Below are positions 23,186-30,592 of a stretch of DNA of 34,046 bases, in pieces. A program made the translations under genes and the position numbers. The notes beneath the pieces were generated by a model that had not been told where the DNA came from, did not search any database, and saw only the letters and a list, made by a program, of their open reading frames with translations. The DNA comes from JAGLQA01 sp023135565. GTDB taxonomy: Bacteria > Acidobacteriota > Aminicenantia > UBA2199. Location: NCBI GenBank assembly GCA_030639305.1, contig DAOWCY010000059.1, positions 1 to 34,046 on the forward strand, read 5' to 3'. The number at the start of each line of letters is the position of its first letter. Positions within the stretch are counted from its first letter, which is position 1.

Positions 23186-23445
23186 CAGATGCCTAAGTCT
23201 TCAAATAGCTCCTCAGCCGTTTCAAACCGTTCGAGATTCTTCCCTTTTTCGAGGTCTTCCATTGCCTTAAGTGTGGTTTCATTGGGAAGCTTTACCTCGA
23301 ATGGAATTCCCCTTTGGGCCAGGATAAGGCGATAATACATATTAATTGCAGTTGAATGGTTAAGTCCCAGTTCATGCAAAATTTTACCCACCTTTTCCTT
23401 TATTCCCTTATCGGTTCTCACAGATAAAGTTATCGTTTGAGCCAT
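23185..23445 (-). CDS. dinJ: DinJ/RelB-family antitoxin
   Basis: An 86-aa antitoxin with an N-terminal ribbon-helix-helix (I-T-L-S-V-R-T-D, then G-L-N-H-S-T-A-I-N-M-Y-Y) and the family motif R-G-I-P-F-E-V. A C-terminal tail (about residues 60-86) should wrap the toxin. It binds and blocks YafQ, and its RHH dimer, alone or with toxin, represses the operon. The Shine-Dalgarno GGAGG lies 5 nt before the ATG. The upstream promoter has a dyad over the -10 box, a fitting operator position. Confidence 0.92.
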   Translation of the reverse strand: MAQTITLSVRTDKGIKEKVGKILHELGLNHSTAINMYYRLILAQRGIPFEVKLPNETTLKAMEDLEKGKNLERFETAEELFEDLGI

Positions 23446-23477
23446 TTTTGCCTCCGATTAAATGCATTTACACATAT

Positions 23478-23506
23478 ATTGTAATACAATTGCTGGACAT
23501 TGTCAA
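23478..23506 (-). promoter_or_regulatory. dinJ-yafQ promoter with overlapping operator dyad
   Basis: On the minus strand, TTGACA (23506-23501), a 17-bp spacer and TACAAT (23483-23478). A near-perfect dyad, ATTGTATTACAAT, covers the -10 box (23478-23490). Binding of the DinJ dimer there would block RNA polymerase. Confidence 0.7.
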
Positions 23507-23596
23507 CTTTTTTTAATGTAACAATTCAGTTTTTGGAAAGCTTAATTGAAACAGCCCTCAGTAAACGGGCACTCGCGAACTCTACCGGGCTTGCCT

Positions 23597-23810
23597 CCGC
23601 CGGCCCCCACGCGCGTGGGGTGGCGTTAAGCCGCTGCGCGGCAGGTCCCTGCCGGGGAGTCACCCCCATTGGAAATTGTTGGGGGCCGCAGCATACCGAA
23701 CATCTTTGCCTCCGGCGGCCCTGCCGGGGGCTAAACTTTTGAAAAAGTTTAATCAAAACTTTTGTTTATTTAGAATCAAAAGCGCTCACACGCTGCGAAA
23801 CGGCTTATAG
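23597..23810 (-). repeat. Composite intergenic palindromic repeat, copy D
   Basis: A 16-bp perfect palindrome, CCCCACGCGCGTGGGG (23605-23620), then a unit with CCCCCA (23663-23668) and TGGGGG (23680-23685) arms, like the second unit of copy C. Then comes the core in minus orientation: GCCTCCGGCGGC at 23708, the AAACTTTT series, and AGAATCAAAAGCGCTCACACGC. It lies just after the 3' end of the phosphatase gene. The interval 23507-23828 contains no recognisable gene. Confidence 0.75.
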
Positions 23811-23828
23811 GGTGGGTGCACCGCGACT

Positions 23829-25484
23829 CTAAAACACCTCTAAAAGCGGCTCGCCCGAAGCAGAAGAAGGCAGCCCGATACCTAATTTTAACGAAATCGT
23901 CGGCGCTATGTCACGAGGAGAAACTCGCCGGTAAACAACACCCCGCCTGATCCCGGGTCCGGCAAAAAATATGGGCACATGCGTATCATATGAAAAAGCA
24001 GAACCATGCATGGCCGCATCCTCATCATGTACATGATATAAAAACCAAAAAGGCTCCTGCATCACCAAAATATTACCGGAACGGCTTGGATGAAATACGT
24101 TTCGCAATTTCTCTAAAGCAGGAACGCCGGGCAGTCCGCCTCTTAACATATCGCTCCGGGTGGCGGCAAAAGCGATACCTTCCATTTCCATTACCGCGGC
24201 GGCGGCGGCAGCCTCGACTTCGGCAGTATTTAATTTTAATTTTTCCAGCAGCGGCAGGTTCAAATAAATAGAGGGATTGCGAAACCCTAACACAAAATTC
24301 TCTTTGGAATTATACTTTTTTCGCAAGACGGCGTTAATCGCCCGGTCGAAATCAGGCGGACCGATGCGGCCGGCAGGCATGCCCAAACGCTGCCGGTATT
24401 CGGGGATCAGGTCTACACCATGATCGCCGGTCAACACCACCAGCGTTTTATCCAACCCTACGGTTTTATCGACGAATTGAAACAGTTTTGCCAGGGTGAC
24501 GTCCAATTGCAGCAGGTTGTCTTCGTACTCCAGGCTGCAGGGGCCGAAAGTATGACCTACGAAATCAGTTACGGAAAAACTGATGGAAAGCATGTCTATA
24601 AAATCGCCTTGACCCAATTTTTCCGCCTGAAGTAAATAGCAGGCAAAATCGCGGGTCAATTCATCAGCATAAGGCGTAAACCTCAGCAAACTGTAGAAAT
24701 CTTTATTATCCGGCAGCGAATATGGAAATTCCGCCCGGTGATTAAAATAGACGTTATAAGTTTTCTCTTCGCCGCGATTATCGTTGTCACCGTATATATA
24801 AGTAGATTTGTCTTTAAGGATTTGCCATTTTTTATCTTTATATCGGTCGGCTTTTTTTAGCCTGTTCCAACCAGCCAACCAGGAGGGCGCGGTTTTGTAA
24901 TAGTATTCGCCGCTGTGGAATCCGCCGGTGTCTTTCGAGTACCAAAAAGCCTTGCCCAAAAAACCGCCGGGCAGGATCGCTCCCCTGTCTTTTACCGATA
25001 CGCAAAAAACCCGGGATTTCTCCCCGGAAGCCAGCACTAATTCATCGCCGATGGTGTCGGCAGTCAACTGCTGCGGCCCCAAAATTTTGCGGGCAGGGTC
25101 GCCGGGCACAGCAGCACCGATACTTGCGATCACCTCGCCGCTGCGCCGATTAAGCCAGTAGTTCCCCACGATGCCGTGATCAGCGGGGATAGCGCCGGTA
25201 AAAATAGTGGCGTGGCCTACCGCCGTCAAGGTGGTGACATGACTATAGTGCGCATTTTTGTACCATACGCCCTTATCTATCAAGTACCGAAAACCGCCCG
25301 GCCCGAAACGGTCTTCCAACTGCATGATCAGATCGGCTCGCAGTTGATCCACTACGATTACCAATACCAGTTTGCAGCTTTTCCCGGGCTTAGATTTTTC
25401 ACAGCAGCAGCCTGCCGTAAAAAACGATAAAGCAGCGCAGCCGACTAACAACAGGGCAAGGATTTTTTTTCTTGTTTTTTTCAT
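23829..25484 (-). CDS. PafA-like alkaline phosphatase/phosphodiesterase, exported, probable lipoprotein
   Basis: A 551-aa member of the type I phosphodiesterase/alkaline phosphatase superfamily. The basic start and hydrophobic segment ending F-T-A-G-C (about residues 1-24) look like a lipoprotein signal. Metal and nucleophile motifs in order: V-I-V-V-D-Q-L-R-A-D, the nucleophile Thr in T-L-T-A-V-G-H-A-T-I-F-T-G, D-F-V-G-H-T-F-G, L-T-G-D-H-G-V, and the final Y-D-T-H-V-P-I-F-F-A-G-P-G. It probably cleaves phosphate esters in the periplasm. The frame is open 26 codons further up, but that part is repeat sequence; ATG 25484 directly precedes the signal peptide and sits 5 nt after a -10 box with no Shine-Dalgarno. 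An alanine run (V-E-A-A-A-A-A-A-A-V) around residue 440 is unusual. Confidence 0.88.
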   Translation of the reverse strand: MKKTRKKILALLLVGCAALSFFTAGCCCEKSKPGKSCKLVLVIVVDQLRADLIMQLEDRFGPGGFRYLIDKGVWYKNAHYSHVTTLTAVGHATIFTGAIPADHGIVGNYWLNRRSGEVIASIGAAVPGDPARKILGPQQLTADTIGDELVLASGEKSRVFCVSVKDRGAILPGGFLGKAFWYSKDTGGFHSGEYYYKTAPSWLAGWNRLKKADRYKDKKWQILKDKSTYIYGDNDNRGEEKTYNVYFNHRAEFPYSLPDNKDFYSLLRFTPYADELTRDFACYLLQAEKLGQGDFIDMLSISFSVTDFVGHTFGPCSLEYEDNLLQLDVTLAKLFQFVDKTVGLDKTLVVLTGDHGVDLIPEYRQRLGMPAGRIGPPDFDRAINAVLRKKYNSKENFVLGFRNPSIYLNLPLLEKLKLNTAEVEAAAAAAVMEMEGIAFAATRSDMLRGGLPGVPALEKLRNVFHPSRSGNILVMQEPFWFLYHVHDEDAAMHGSAFSYDTHVPIFFAGPGIRRGVVYRRVSPRDIAPTISLKLGIGLPSSASGEPLLEVF

Positions 25485-25489
25485 CCTAT

Positions 25490-25518
25490 ATTTTACATAA
25501 AAGCACATCCAAATACAA
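25490..25518 (-). promoter_or_regulatory. Promoter of the phosphatase gene (leaderless type)
   Basis: On the minus strand, TTGTAT (25518-25513), a 17-bp spacer and TAAAAT (25495-25490). The -10 box ends 5 nt before the ATG, so the mRNA would start at about the start codon. Confidence 0.5.
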
Positions 25519-25535
25519 CTCCGCGCCGCGCACTT

Positions 25536-25608
25536 GCCTTCGGCGACCCTGCCGGGGGCCAAACTTTTGATAATTTAGAATCAAAAACGCTGCCTGCCGC
25601 GAAGCGGG
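25536..25608 (-). repeat. Composite intergenic palindromic repeat, copy E (internally deleted)
   Basis: Same core as copies B and D (GCCTTCGGCGACCCTGCCGG, then AAACTTTTGATAATTTAGAA), but the middle of the AT-rich block is missing. The loss is explained by deletion between the directly repeated AACTTTTGA units present in the full copies. It lies between the divergent phosphatase and 25695 genes, next to both promoters. Confidence 0.7.
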
Positions 25609-25609
25609 T

Positions 25610-25638
25610 TTGACTTTTTTTTGGTTTTGTTTTAACAT
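25610..25638 (+). promoter_or_regulatory. Promoter of the 25695 gene
   Basis: TTGACT (25610-25615), a 17-bp T-rich spacer and TAACAT (25633-25638), giving a leader of about 50 nt. It begins just after repeat copy E. Confidence 0.5.
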
Positions 25639-25694
25639 ATGTTCTGCTGCTGCAAGACCATTCCCCGGTCTGCAAGCAAAAAAAAGGATAAATC

Positions 25695-26261
25695 ATGGAA
25701 GTTAGAGGTAAAGCAATAAAAACGATACCTATCGGTATAAAAAATAAGTTCGGCGAAGAAAGCCTCCAGCAGTGGCTGGAAAAGATTACCCCACAAGCCC
25801 GGGAAGTATACAGTTCCAAAATCAACGATAAAGCATGGTATCCATTAAAAGAGATCCTGGTAGAACCTATGGCTAACATCGCCCATCTCTTTTACAAATG
25901 GGACCTGGAAAAAGCTGGCTGGGAATTCGGCGAATTCAGCGCCAATTCCGGCATAAAAGGCGCTTACCGGCTGGTCTTTAAAACCCTGCCGCCTGCTTAT
26001 TTTATCTCCAAAGCAGTGAAAATTCTACCATCCTATTACCGGCCCAGCGCTATCCAGGTCCTGGAAAACAAGAAAGGTTCCGCCGTGTTCCGTATCACCG
26101 AATTCCCGGAAATCGACAAAACTACCGAGTTCCGCGTCGCCGGTTGGATGCTCATGGCACTCAAAATCAACGGCCAAATAACCCCAAAGGTAGAAATCAC
26201 TAAATTACTATCGAATAAAGACCCCTATACGGAATACCACCTGTCCTGGTTGACCGCCTAA
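25695..26261 (+). CDS. Conserved-looking protein of unknown function
   Basis: A 188-aa soluble protein with no signal peptide or membrane segment. Layout: an N-terminal helix pair (E-E-S-L-Q-Q-W-L-E-K-I), the stretch W-Y-P-L-K-E-I-L-V-E-P-M, helices with W-D-L-E-K-A-G-W-E-F-G, and a C-terminal alpha/beta half with G-S-A-V-F-R-I-T-E-F-P and R-V-A-G-W-M. The pattern of a W/Y-P-L stretch, a G-R-like helix, then strand-rich end faintly recalls DUF2378/V4R or heme-NO-binding-like sensor folds, but I cannot support a family. The ribosome site AAAAAGGA precedes ATG 25695. The VWA-FHA gene follows 12 bp later, so the two are probably co-transcribed. Confidence 0.6.
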   Translation: MEVRGKAIKTIPIGIKNKFGEESLQQWLEKITPQAREVYSSKINDKAWYPLKEILVEPMANIAHLFYKWDLEKAGWEFGEFSANSGIKGAYRLVFKTLPPAYFISKAVKILPSYYRPSAIQVLENKKGSAVFRITEFPEIDKTTEFRVAGWMLMALKINGQITPKVEITKLLSNKDPYTEYHLSWLTA

Positions 26262-26273
26262 GAGACAGCCCAT

Positions 26274-27989
26274 ATGAACAGAACTCTTCCCTTTATATTA
26301 AAGCACTTCCCCCCAGGCCCTTACCGGCTCTGCCTGTGCGTATTCGCACACAGACAGGTCGTACGCAGACAGGTGCGGGTTCGCGCCCTCTTTTTGTTAT
26401 TTATTTTGCTGCTGCTAAACACAGCCGTACCCGCCCGGGGCGAAACACAGCTTACCCTGCTCAAAGGCGAAGCAGTAAACGAAAAAGAAGCACGGCTCTT
26501 TTTTATGGTATTCGACGAAACGGGCAAACCGGTCAAAGGTTTGAACAAAGAGAACTTCAGCTTAGAAATAGACGGCGAAACAGTGGGAAATATCCGGGTG
26601 GATTCAGTCTCAGCCACAGTCGGCCCACTTTCTATCGTGCTGGGCATAGACGTCAGCGGCAGTATGAAAGGGAAACCTTTTACAGAAACGCGGCGTTCTA
26701 TCTCCCGTTTTTTAGACCAGTTGGACAGGAAGGATTACACAGCGCTTATGAGCTTCGGTACGGAGGTGGTTTTTTTGACCGGTTTTACCGGCAAAAGGTA
26801 CGAAATCCGCGAGACCATGGAGGGGCTGCGCCCCGTAGAGCAGTGGACTCATCTTTACGACGCCACCTGCGCGGCCCTGACAAAAGCACAAAAAAACGCC
26901 CCCACTACCCGGAAAGCGGTTATCCTGATCAGCGACGGCAAGGACGAGCAGAGCGCTAAAAGCCGGGCTGAGGCTTTAGAAAAGGCCGGGAATACCGGCG
27001 TGCCGGTTTTTGCCATAGGTTTCGGTCACAGCATCGACCGGGAATACCTGGAAGAAATAGGCAAAGTCAGCGGCGGCTATTTTCTTTCCACCCCCGACCC
27101 CGAAGAGATCGTTACGCTCTACGACAGGGTTTTAGAAATGCTCGAAAGCGAGTATGCGGTAGGGTTTGTTTTTTCGAAGAGCCCGGGGAAGTACATGGCC
27201 CGCCTGACTTTAGATCACGGCGGTCAAACCGTGGATGTTTACAAAGAGTTTCTTTTTAATCCAACCGGCGCGCCACTGGTTATCGAAAAAGAAGTCCCGG
27301 AAGGAAGCCGCATTCCCTGGTTGAAGAAAGTGCCCATCGAAATAGTGATACTAATTGTGGCGCTGATTGTCATTTTTGCGGTTATCCTGGTATGGTTCCG
27401 TTCCCGGCTGACGGAGGAGCGAGCCGATAGGATGACTGCCGGCGTCTCCAAAGAGGACGCCTTTGAGTGTGAACTCGAATTTATCGAGGATATGGAAGCC
27501 ACCAAAACCGGTTTTATCGAAGATTTGGCGAATAAAGAGGGCAAAAAAGTTGGAGATTCGACCAAATTTTCCGCAGTGCCGGATATTTCTTTGCAAGTAG
27601 ATTGTTATAAAGGGCGTATTATCCCGCTGCTGTACCGGGGCGCCGACATGCTGGAAGAGTTGATCATTGCCCGCGCTTCAGCCGACCGGAAAGAGAAAGA
27701 ACACATGAAGAAGGGCGGCGCTTACCTGCTGGTCTCCGCCGACAAGCAGGTCATATCGCGACCTAAAGAGAACCGCTTCGGTCATGCCCGTATTTTTCAC
27801 AGCGGCGGGGAGAGATACTCGGTCGAGGACCTGGGCAGTAAAGTGGGCACGTTTGTTAACAATGAGCCTATCCGGGGCCAAGGGCCGGTTGAATTGCAGG
27901 ACGGCGACTTGATCGAAGTGGGTGGCAGAAGCGGTATCAGGATTGTTTTCAACCCCACCGCATGGGGCAGCGGCGAAAAACAAGAATAA
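26274..27989 (+). CDS. VWA-domain membrane protein with C-terminal FHA-like domain
   Basis: A 571-aa protein with an N-terminal hydrophobic signal/anchor (about residues 38-54), a beta-sandwich stretch, and a von Willebrand A domain with MIDAS motif D-V-S-G-S-M (about residue 125) plus later T and D residues (I-S-D-G-K-D). A transmembrane helix (about 352-375), a cytoplasmic Glu-rich linker, and a C-terminal FHA-type domain (about 488-556) with G-H-A-R-I, D-L-G-S-K-V-G-T-F-V-N-N and D-G-D-L-I-E-V-G follow. It could link a periplasmic or surface binding event to phospho-protein recognition inside the cell. The usual G-R and S-R-x-H pair of FHA domains is altered (see findings). The start is uncertain: ATG 26274 has no Shine-Dalgarno, and GTG 26373 directly before the hydrophobic segment is an alternative. 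Confidence 0.82.
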   Translation: MNRTLPFILKHFPPGPYRLCLCVFAHRQVVRRQVRVRALFLLFILLLLNTAVPARGETQLTLLKGEAVNEKEARLFFMVFDETGKPVKGLNKENFSLEIDGETVGNIRVDSVSATVGPLSIVLGIDVSGSMKGKPFTETRRSISRFLDQLDRKDYTALMSFGTEVVFLTGFTGKRYEIRETMEGLRPVEQWTHLYDATCAALTKAQKNAPTTRKAVILISDGKDEQSAKSRAEALEKAGNTGVPVFAIGFGHSIDREYLEEIGKVSGGYFLSTPDPEEIVTLYDRVLEMLESEYAVGFVFSKSPGKYMARLTLDHGGQTVDVYKEFLFNPTGAPLVIEKEVPEGSRIPWLKKVPIEIVILIVALIVIFAVILVWFRSRLTEERADRMTAGVSKEDAFECELEFIEDMEATKTGFIEDLANKEGKKVGDSTKFSAVPDISLQVDCYKGRIIPLLYRGADMLEELIIARASADRKEKEHMKKGGAYLLVSADKQVISRPKENRFGHARIFHSGGERYSVEDLGSKVGTFVNNEPIRGQGPVELQDGDLIEVGGRSGIRIVFNPTAWGSGEKQE

Positions 27990-28071
27990 TCACGCTCTAA
28001 TTTAGCCGCAGTCGAAACCGGACCACAGATTACGCGGATTTTGTTGATTACACAGAGGTGGATGGCTTCTC

Positions 28072-28192
28072 GCTTTTAAATAATAAGAAGTTTTGTTCAA
28101 ACTTTTTCAAAAGTTTGGCCGCCGGAGGCAAAATTGATTTAAAATCAAAAGCATTACCCTTGCTGCGAAGCAGCTTATCACCCTCCCACACG
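28072..28192. repeat. Composite intergenic palindromic repeat, copy F (mixed orientation)
   Basis: The left half (28072-28131) is in plus orientation: CGCTTTTAAATAATAAG, AGTTTTGTTCAAACTTTTTC, then GCCGCCGGAGGC with the GGCCCCCGGCAG part missing. The right half (28138-28192) is in minus orientation (ATCAAAAGC, TGCTGCGAAGCAGCTTATC). It lies between convergent genes, so a two-sided transcript end is plausible. Confidence 0.65.
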
Positions 28193-28205
28193 AGTGGGTT
28201 TTTTT

Positions 28206-29351
28206 CTAAGCCCACTTTAACTTCCGGTCTTTTATAGAAGTGTAGATTTCCAGTTCTCCATCATCGATTAATTTTTCTATATCTTCCTGTATCCTATTAA
28301 AAAGGTTACCGGGATCGGTTTTGCCGGTGCTTTGTATGCCCACGTAGGCATTGCGGCCCGAATTTTTAGCGGCGTAAAGGGCTTTATCTGCGATACTAAT
28401 TATTTTCTCATAATCCAGGGCGTCCGGATTTTCAATTAGAAAAGGATAACAGGCAAAACCGATAGAACAGGTAATATTTTTCTCTTTATTATTGCCTAAA
28501 TCGAACAGGCGTACCTCCACAGCCCAGCGCAGGCGTTCGGCCATATCGTGGGCCCGGCCGCGGTTGGTAAAGAGGCTGATTACCAGGAACTCTTCGCCTC
28601 CCCAGCGGGCCAGGACATCGGTGTCACGAAACAACCTACGCATAATATCAGCCAACTGTTTAAGCACCATATCCCCCGCTTCATGGTCATATTCGTCATT
28701 AACAGCCTTGAAATGATCGATATCCAGCATTAAGAAAATCAAGTCGCTTTCTTTGGGAGCGGTTTTTCTTTGATATTCCAGCCAGTTTTCATAATCCCTA
28801 TTTGCTTTAGCAATATCTTGTTCAATGTATTCCCTGACATAGCGGCGGTTCCGCAGTCCGGTCAAATCATCGGTAATTCTCGATTCTTCAATCTCTCTCT
28901 GGTGCTCAAAGGCTTCAACAGCTCGTTTTACCCTGAGTTTCAGGTCTTCGGGGTCAAAAGGTTTGAGAATAAACTGGTAGATTTGCGTTTTGTTGACGGC
29001 GTCTAAGATTATCTCTTTTTCAGTATAGCCGGTAATAATGATACGGATGGTATTGGGTATAATAACTTTAAGTTTTTCAAAAAGCTGGATACCGTTAAAT
29101 CCATGCATACTCTGGTCAGCGATTATCAGACTGATATTCTCGGGCTTCTCCATTTTTTTAATTGTATCCAGCGCCTCCAGGCCGTCCCCGGCCATGATAA
29201 TATGATAATCCCCTGAAAGCAGCGACTCCAATGATTCTAAATTTCTATCTTTTTCATCCACAATCATTATGGTATGCTTTCTTTCAACACCGCCCTTTTC
29301 CTTTTCTTTTAGTTCACGAAGTTTTTCTTTTTTAATATTAAGCGTTGCCAT
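28206..29351 (-). CDS. Response regulator with GGDEF (diguanylate cyclase) output
   Basis: A 381-aa cytoplasmic protein. Residues about 27-145 form a receiver domain: acidic Asp32-Glu33, phosphoacceptor Asp79 in I-I-A-D-Q-S-M, Thr107, Lys130 in L-K-P. A helix links it to a GGDEF domain (about 160-335) with active-site G-G-E-E-F (251-255), the metal Asp in M-L-D-I-D-H-F (about 210), and the inhibitory R-x-x-D site (Arg242-Asp245) five residues before. It should make cyclic-di-GMP on phosphorylation, with product inhibition. A Lys/Glu-rich N-terminal stretch precedes the receiver. The cognate kinase is not adjacent; the hybrid kinase at the window start is only a distant candidate. AAGGAG precedes the ATG. 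Confidence 0.93.
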   Translation of the reverse strand: MATLNIKKEKLRELKEKEKGGVERKHTIMIVDEKDRNLESLESLLSGDYHIIMAGDGLEALDTIKKMEKPENISLIIADQSMHGFNGIQLFEKLKVIIPNTIRIIITGYTEKEIILDAVNKTQIYQFILKPFDPEDLKLRVKRAVEAFEHQREIEESRITDDLTGLRNRRYVREYIEQDIAKANRDYENWLEYQRKTAPKESDLIFLMLDIDHFKAVNDEYDHEAGDMVLKQLADIMRRLFRDTDVLARWGGEEFLVISLFTNRGRAHDMAERLRWAVEVRLFDLGNNKEKNITCSIGFACYPFLIENPDALDYEKIISIADKALYAAKNSGRNAYVGIQSTGKTDPGNLFNRIQEDIEKLIDDGELEIYTSIKDRKLKWA

Positions 29352-29383
29352 GTTGTACTCCTTACCGGTTTTTATAATAATGA

Positions 29384-29412
29384 ATTATAAACGAAAGTAA
29401 AATTTTTTTCAA
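29384..29412 (-). promoter_or_regulatory. Promoter of the GGDEF response regulator
   Basis: On the minus strand, TTGAAA (29412-29407), a 17-bp spacer and TATAAT (29389-29384), giving a short leader that contains the AAGGAG ribosome site. Confidence 0.6.
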
Positions 29413-29482
29413 CAGGGCAAAGATTTTTTTTCCCGACCACACTATCATACTAAATTTCCGCGGCAGACGATCCGGGAAAAGA

Positions 29483-29974
29483 TCAGGTATTACCCGCTTG
29501 CTCTTCAATCTCCCTTACATATTCTATAAGAGCGTCATCTATCCACATGCCCTTCTCTTTCAACTCAAAAACTAATGGCAGCACTTCCTGTAAAAAACCT
29601 CTTTCCTTTGCTTTTAATAAAACCCCGATTGTACCTGTTATGCCTAAGCCTTTTGATTTCGCAAAATTTCTTCCCCGTATTTCATCGATAATCAATCGCT
29701 CCGCTTTGATCTCTTCCGCTAATACGATAGATTCAGCCTCTCCTTTATCCAGGTCAACAATAAATTCCAAGGGTTTCCTGTTTGTAATATCGACGATCTT
29801 TATCCAATCAAAATGCGAAATATCTATGTAGTATTTTTTCTGCTTACCTCTTTCATACTCTTCAAAAACACCTCTCGAAATAATAATCTCGCCATAAACC
29901 GATTTTAGAATGTCGAATTTTGAAATCTTTGAAAGAAGTATGAGTGGAGTCGTGTCTGCTACAACTTTAGGCAT
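29483..29974 (-). CDS. PIN-domain (DUF3368) toxin-like nuclease
   Basis: A 163-aa PIN nuclease of the DUF3368 group. Start P-K-V-V-A-D-T-T-P-L-I-L-L-S-K-I carries the first catalytic Asp; G-E-A-E-S-I-V-L-A and L-I-I-D-E-I-R-G-R carry the further acidic residues; G-I-T-G-T-I-G-V-L-L closes the domain. PIN proteins cut RNA and form toxin-antitoxin pairs. I take Met at 29974; the frame extends to 30010 inside the upstream gene. It overlaps the UPF0175 gene by 8 nt, the usual order antitoxin then toxin. Confidence 0.88.
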   Translation of the reverse strand: MPKVVADTTPLILLSKISKFDILKSVYGEIIISRGVFEEYERGKQKKYYIDISHFDWIKIVDITNRKPLEFIVDLDKGEAESIVLAEEIKAERLIIDEIRGRNFAKSKGLGITGTIGVLLKAKERGFLQEVLPLVFELKEKGMWIDDALIEYVREIEEQAGNT

Positions 29975-30230
29975 TCGCTGCATCTTCCAACAACTCTTCC
30001 TTGCTCTCATAAGGGAAAACCGAAACTTTATACTTACCCAAAAGTTCTAAAAATTCCACCCGGTCTATTTTAAGAATTTTGGCCGCCAGGCTGGACGATA
30101 CTTTGCCTAACTCATACCATTTTATAACCGAGACTCTCTTTATCTCATCGGCAAATTCGTCTCTCTTATACTTCAAAGAGACAAGCAGTTCCGCCGGGTA
30201 CTCTATAGATACGCACTCTGTATTCGCCAT
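29967..30230 (-). CDS. UPF0175 family antitoxin-like protein
   Basis: An 87-aa protein of the UPF0175 group: I-E-Y-P-A-E-L-L at the N-terminus, then a helix-turn-helix-like region (Y-E-L-G-K-V-S-S-S-L-A-A-K-I-L-K-I-D-R-V-E-F, about residues 39-60) and a C-terminal tail. Members are repeatedly found before DUF3368 PIN genes and are considered their antitoxins and likely autorepressors. It has a GGAG ribosome site and its own promoter. Confidence 0.87.
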   Translation of the reverse strand: MANTECVSIEYPAELLVSLKYKRDEFADEIKRVSVIKWYELGKVSSSLAAKILKIDRVEFLELLGKYKVSVFPYESKEELLEDAANA

Positions 30231-30247
30231 TTTTTTTCTCCGCCTTT

Positions 30248-30276
30248 AATATAAACCCTTATCCGCTTTTTGTCAA
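30248..30276 (-). promoter_or_regulatory. Promoter of the UPF0175-PIN operon
   Basis: On the minus strand, TTGACA (30276-30271), a 17-bp spacer and TATATT (30253-30248). GGAG follows before the ATG at 30230. Confidence 0.65.
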
Positions 30277-30387
30277 CTATCTGAATTTTCTATTATCTTA
30301 ATTTACGTTGAATGCTGATACACTCACCTGGGGTGGCATTCTTGACTGTCCCCTATTTTTACATAACTGGAATATTTCAAACGGGAT

Positions 30388-30419
30388 AGGTGGTCGCATT
30401 TTGCGACCACCTCTTTTTT
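30388..30419 (+). terminator. Strong Rho-independent terminator with no obvious upstream gene
   Basis: AGGTGGTCGCA (30388-30398) and TGCGACCACCT (30402-30412) form an 11-bp perfect stem with a 3-nt loop, followed by C and six T (30414-30419). The orientation is plus, yet no plus-strand gene lies upstream (the toxin-antitoxin pair is on the other strand), which hints at a small transcript from about 30300. The rest of 30231-30592 holds divergent promoters and no gene. Confidence 0.75.
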
Positions 30420-30557
30420 CTCATTCCCAGTCAACCTGAACATAAAATCTGATGCCGGAAAGGGGACACAGGCCAAACTACCTATTCAATCCGGCCTTCG
30501 GCGGAGGGCGGTGAGATATCCGCCAACCCAGGTTCTTAGGTTCTCAGGCTAAAGGGA

Positions 30558-30586
30558 TTGCTAAAATTTTCTTTCTATATTATAAT
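30558..30586 (+). promoter_or_regulatory. Promoter of mntA-hepT (leaderless type)
   Basis: TTGCTA (30558-30563), a 17-bp spacer and a perfect TATAAT (30581-30586), ending 6 nt before the ATG at 30593. No Shine-Dalgarno fits between. Confidence 0.6.
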
Positions 30587-30592
30587 TAAACC

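Noticed and set aside
26336..26959. 207-codon plus-strand frame inside the VWA gene
   Set aside because: Its sequence is Arg-rich and without motifs, while the overlapping frame has a complete VWA MIDAS motif.
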